A DNA stretch of 6,897 nt, from positions 1 through 6,897 of the forward strand of contig SLEW01000236.1 in assembly GCA_007124575.1 (NCBI GenBank). Direction: 5' to 3'. This document shows positions 5,576 to 6,897 of this stretch, one piece after another. The DNA is from Bacteroidales bacterium. Lineage in GTDB: Bacteria; Bacteroidota; Bacteroidia; Bacteroidales; UBA7960. The notes under the pieces are model-generated. The model did no database searches. It was not told the DNA's origin and worked only from the letters and a program-made list of their open reading frames with translations. Within the stretch, counting starts at the first letter, position 1, and every line of letters starts with the position of its first letter. The translations under genes and the position numbers were made by a program.

Positions 5576-6580
5576 TTATTCGTCATCAAGCATCTGATCG
5601 GGTGAATCCTTGATTCTGGGACGGCGAATCAGCACGGAAGGGTTGGTGTTAACCTTTCTCGAGACTTCATGAATATTGTTGAGTGTATATTGCAAGATCA
5701 TAATATTATCAGTCAGGATCTCGCTGCCTTTGTCGATATCCTCTCCAACCTTGCGCAGAAGCAATTGAGTCTCCGCTGTGGCTTCAGCGAGTTGTGTAAT
5801 AAGTTCATTCAGATTTGCCTCTTTCAATGTAAGGGAGAGATCCTGGAAATTGCCCAGCACCTGGGCAAGCGTATCACCTTGCATGATCTCATTAAAGCGT
5901 GAGACGGCAAAAAACATCTCTTCTGATGTTTTATCCAGATCTGAGGTAAACTTATTCATTGCAATAAGACTTTCCCTTATGTCCTGACGGTTTTCTGCAA
6001 TAAGTTCATCCACCCCTGAAACAGTATGGGTAGCTTCTTCGGTGAACCTGGAAATATCCTGCGCTGTTTTGGTAAAGGCCTCCATGTTATCCGGATGCGT
6101 AAAAACCTGCAGGTTGTTGAGCACTTCCTCCAGCCGGAAGTAAATGTCTTCCGCTTTACCGGTAATATCTTCGGCAAAGGAGGTTCCTGGCTGAATATAG
6201 TCGCCGGGTTCGAGAAAGTCAGCTTCCTCGGTACCCCCTTTGATTTCAATGGTTCGAAGTCCTGTGATGCCCATGGCCACGATATCGGCCTCAGCATCTT
6301 CCTTTATTTTTGTGTTTTCCTGCAGGGACAATTCCACGATAATGACGTTGAAATCAACCGGCGAGATTTTGATATCAGCTATGGAACCAACATTGATACC
6401 CATGTATTTTACGGGACTGCCAACCTCCAGGCCGGCTACAGACACATCGTGGTAAGCGACAAAATATTGTTCTTTACGCTCAAATAATCCCCTGGCGGTA
6501 AAATAACCAATGAGGACAAGCAAGAGTGCGGCGCTCACCGTGATGAATATGCCTAGTCGGATTTTTTGCGCTCTTTTCAT
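5576..6580 (-). CDS. mlaD: MlaD-like MCE-domain lipid-binding protein
   Basis: MCE proteins form hexameric rings in the periplasm that carry lipid between the permease and the outer membrane. The 334-residue protein has a short cytoplasmic start (MKRAQKIRLG), one membrane anchor (about 9-29), and a single MCE domain (about 37-117) with 'VAGLEVGSPVKYMGINVGSI' (48-67) and the 'AMGITGLRTIEIKGG' loop (102-116). Residues 140-310 are almost wholly helical and heptad-like, which should give a coiled-coil barrel or needle above the ring. The end, 'NTNPSVLIRRP' (311-321), resembles the asparagine-proline-leucine close seen in many single-MCE proteins. E. coli MlaD is about 180 residues with little beyond the MCE domain, so this one has a much longer helical part. 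It is first in the operon, with a promoter-like sequence about 40 bases upstream. Confidence 0.93.
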   Translation of the reverse strand: MKRAQKIRLGIFITVSAALLLVLIGYFTARGLFERKEQYFVAYHDVSVAGLEVGSPVKYMGINVGSIADIKISPVDFNVIIVELSLQENTKIKEDAEADIVAMGITGLRTIEIKGGTEEADFLEPGDYIQPGTSFAEDITGKAEDIYFRLEEVLNNLQVFTHPDNMEAFTKTAQDISRFTEEATHTVSGVDELIAENRQDIRESLIAMNKFTSDLDKTSEEMFFAVSRFNEIMQGDTLAQVLGNFQDLSLTLKEANLNELITQLAEATAETQLLLRKVGEDIDKGSEILTDNIMILQYTLNNIHEVSRKVNTNPSVLIRRPRIKDSPDQMLDDE

Positions 6581-6618
6581 GATGAGTGCATGGTTTTGTT
6601 TGTGTAACTGTTTAGATG

Positions 6619-6650
6619 TAAAGATACAAAATAATTATTAAAAAAAACAG
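6619..6650 (-). promoter_or_regulatory. Probable Bacteroidota-type promoter for the MCE operon
   Basis: Read on the minus strand, TATCTTTA (6626 down to 6619) matches the TAnnTTTG -7 consensus except for its last base. It follows an A/T-only stretch with a T run at 6641-6647. The -33 box is weak: the right distance holds only TGTT or a T run. Transcription would start near 6612, giving a leader of about 32 bases before the MCE ATG. No other promoter-like sequence is convincing in the gap. The -7 box is reasonable, the rest is inference from position. Confidence 0.5.
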
Positions 6651-6695
6651 GATTAACAGCACCTGCTTAAGCCCGGGAGAACGCACAGGAACCAA

Positions 6696-6719
6696 CAGCG
6701 CACGCATTATTTTGCGCTG
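6696..6719. repeat. Perfect 7-base inverted repeat in the gap before the MCE operon
   Basis: CAGCGCA (6696-6702) and TGCGCTG (6713-6719) are exact reverse complements with a 10-base spacer (CGCATTATTT). It can form a GC-rich hairpin in either RNA strand. No U run follows on either side, so it is not a standard intrinsic terminator. It lies downstream of the minus-strand gene ending at 6785 and about 70 bases upstream of the probable MCE promoter. It could be a 3'-end stabiliser for the upstream transcript or a protein-binding site. Confidence 0.5.
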
Positions 6720-6755
6720 CACGACCTTTATCGGGCAAACAAAGAGTGCATGATA

Positions 6756-6784
6756 GATAGGCCTGGGAACAGGCAAAAACTATC
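6756..6784. repeat. Hairpin directly after the stop of the right-edge gene
   Basis: GCCTG (6761-6765) pairs with CAGGC (6770-6774) over the four-base loop GGAA, and outer arms GATAG (6756-6760) and CTATC (6780-6784) also pair, with AAAAA (6775-6779) bulged on one side. On the minus strand it starts immediately after the TAA at 6785-6787. No U run follows in that direction, so termination is uncertain; together with the inverted repeat at 6696-6719 it may form the 3' end of that transcript. Confidence 0.4.
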
Positions 6785-6897
6785 TTATAAGTCATCACGG
6801 GTAAGCAAATCCAGTCCTGTGGTAGCATGGTACTCAAACTTACCGCGGTCGTCGGTGCTGAAGACAAAATAGGCCTCAAGGTCGTCGCGGCTTTCAA
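6785..6897 (-). CDS. C-terminal end of an unrecognised protein, partial
   Basis: The last 36 codons of a minus-strand gene enter from the right edge and end at TAA (6785-6787). Two bases of a further codon lie at the edge. The peptide (ESRDDLEAYFVFSTDDRGKF, then EYHATTGLDLLTRDDL) is acidic, with a balanced mix of residues and ordinary codons. The overlapping frame, open over 6667-6897, reads as a serine-, threonine- and cysteine-rich product of the kind expected from a shadow frame, so I prefer this one. I do not recognise the family from so short a tail. It points the same way as the MCE operon but is separated from it by 204 bases with hairpins and a probable promoter, so it is likely a separate transcript. 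Confidence 0.55.
   Translation of the reverse strand, partial: ESRDDLEAYFVFSTDDRGKFEYHATTGLDLLTRDDL

Noticed and set aside
6667..6897. Minus-strand open frame of 76 codons at the right edge
   Set aside because: It is rich in Ser, Thr, Ala and Cys with no family resemblance, and it overlaps a frame ending at 6785 with more natural composition.

Overview
This window looks like a chromosomal piece of a Bacteroidota genome. The evidence is an rpsF-rpsR-rplI cluster with Bacteroidota-like S6 and S18 proteins, an upstream promoter close to the Bacteroidota -33/-7 type (TTG, 18-base spacer, TACCTTTG), and start codons that mostly lack Shine-Dalgarno sequences. The order or family cannot be fixed from this sequence. 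I see no phage, IS element, CRISPR array, tRNA or rRNA gene.

Left part, plus strand. Positions 1-498 hold the C-terminal end of a serine hydrolase of the class C beta-lactamase type with a DUF3471-like tail; its catalytic part lies outside the window. A promoter at 503-531 then drives rpsF, rpsR and rplI (589-1724), ending in a strong intrinsic terminator (1746-1777). Next come a TrmH/SpoU-family RNA 2'-O-ribose methyltransferase (1846-2613) and a 69-residue single-span membrane protein with four cysteines that resembles NqrM, the Na+-NQR maturation factor (2707-2916).

Right part, minus strand, convergent with the left. Four genes run 6580 to 2938 and look like one operon for an MCE-type intermembrane lipid transporter: an MlaD-like MCE protein, a PqiC-like outer-membrane auxiliary lipoprotein, a permease in which an MlaB-like STAS domain is fused in front of MlaE, and the MlaF ATPase. 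Together they supply an ATPase, permease, built-in STAS regulator, periplasm-spanning MCE ring and outer-membrane anchor. This mixes Mla components (ATPase, permease, STAS) with a Pqi component (lipoprotein). A probable promoter lies just upstream of the MCE gene. Beyond it is a 204-base gap with two small hairpins, then the last 36 codons of an unrecognised minus-strand gene running off the right edge.

Most of the window is housekeeping. The points most worth a second look are the composition and order of the MCE operon, the isolated strong Shine-Dalgarno sequence before rplI, and the NqrM-like protein placed away from any visible nqr genes.
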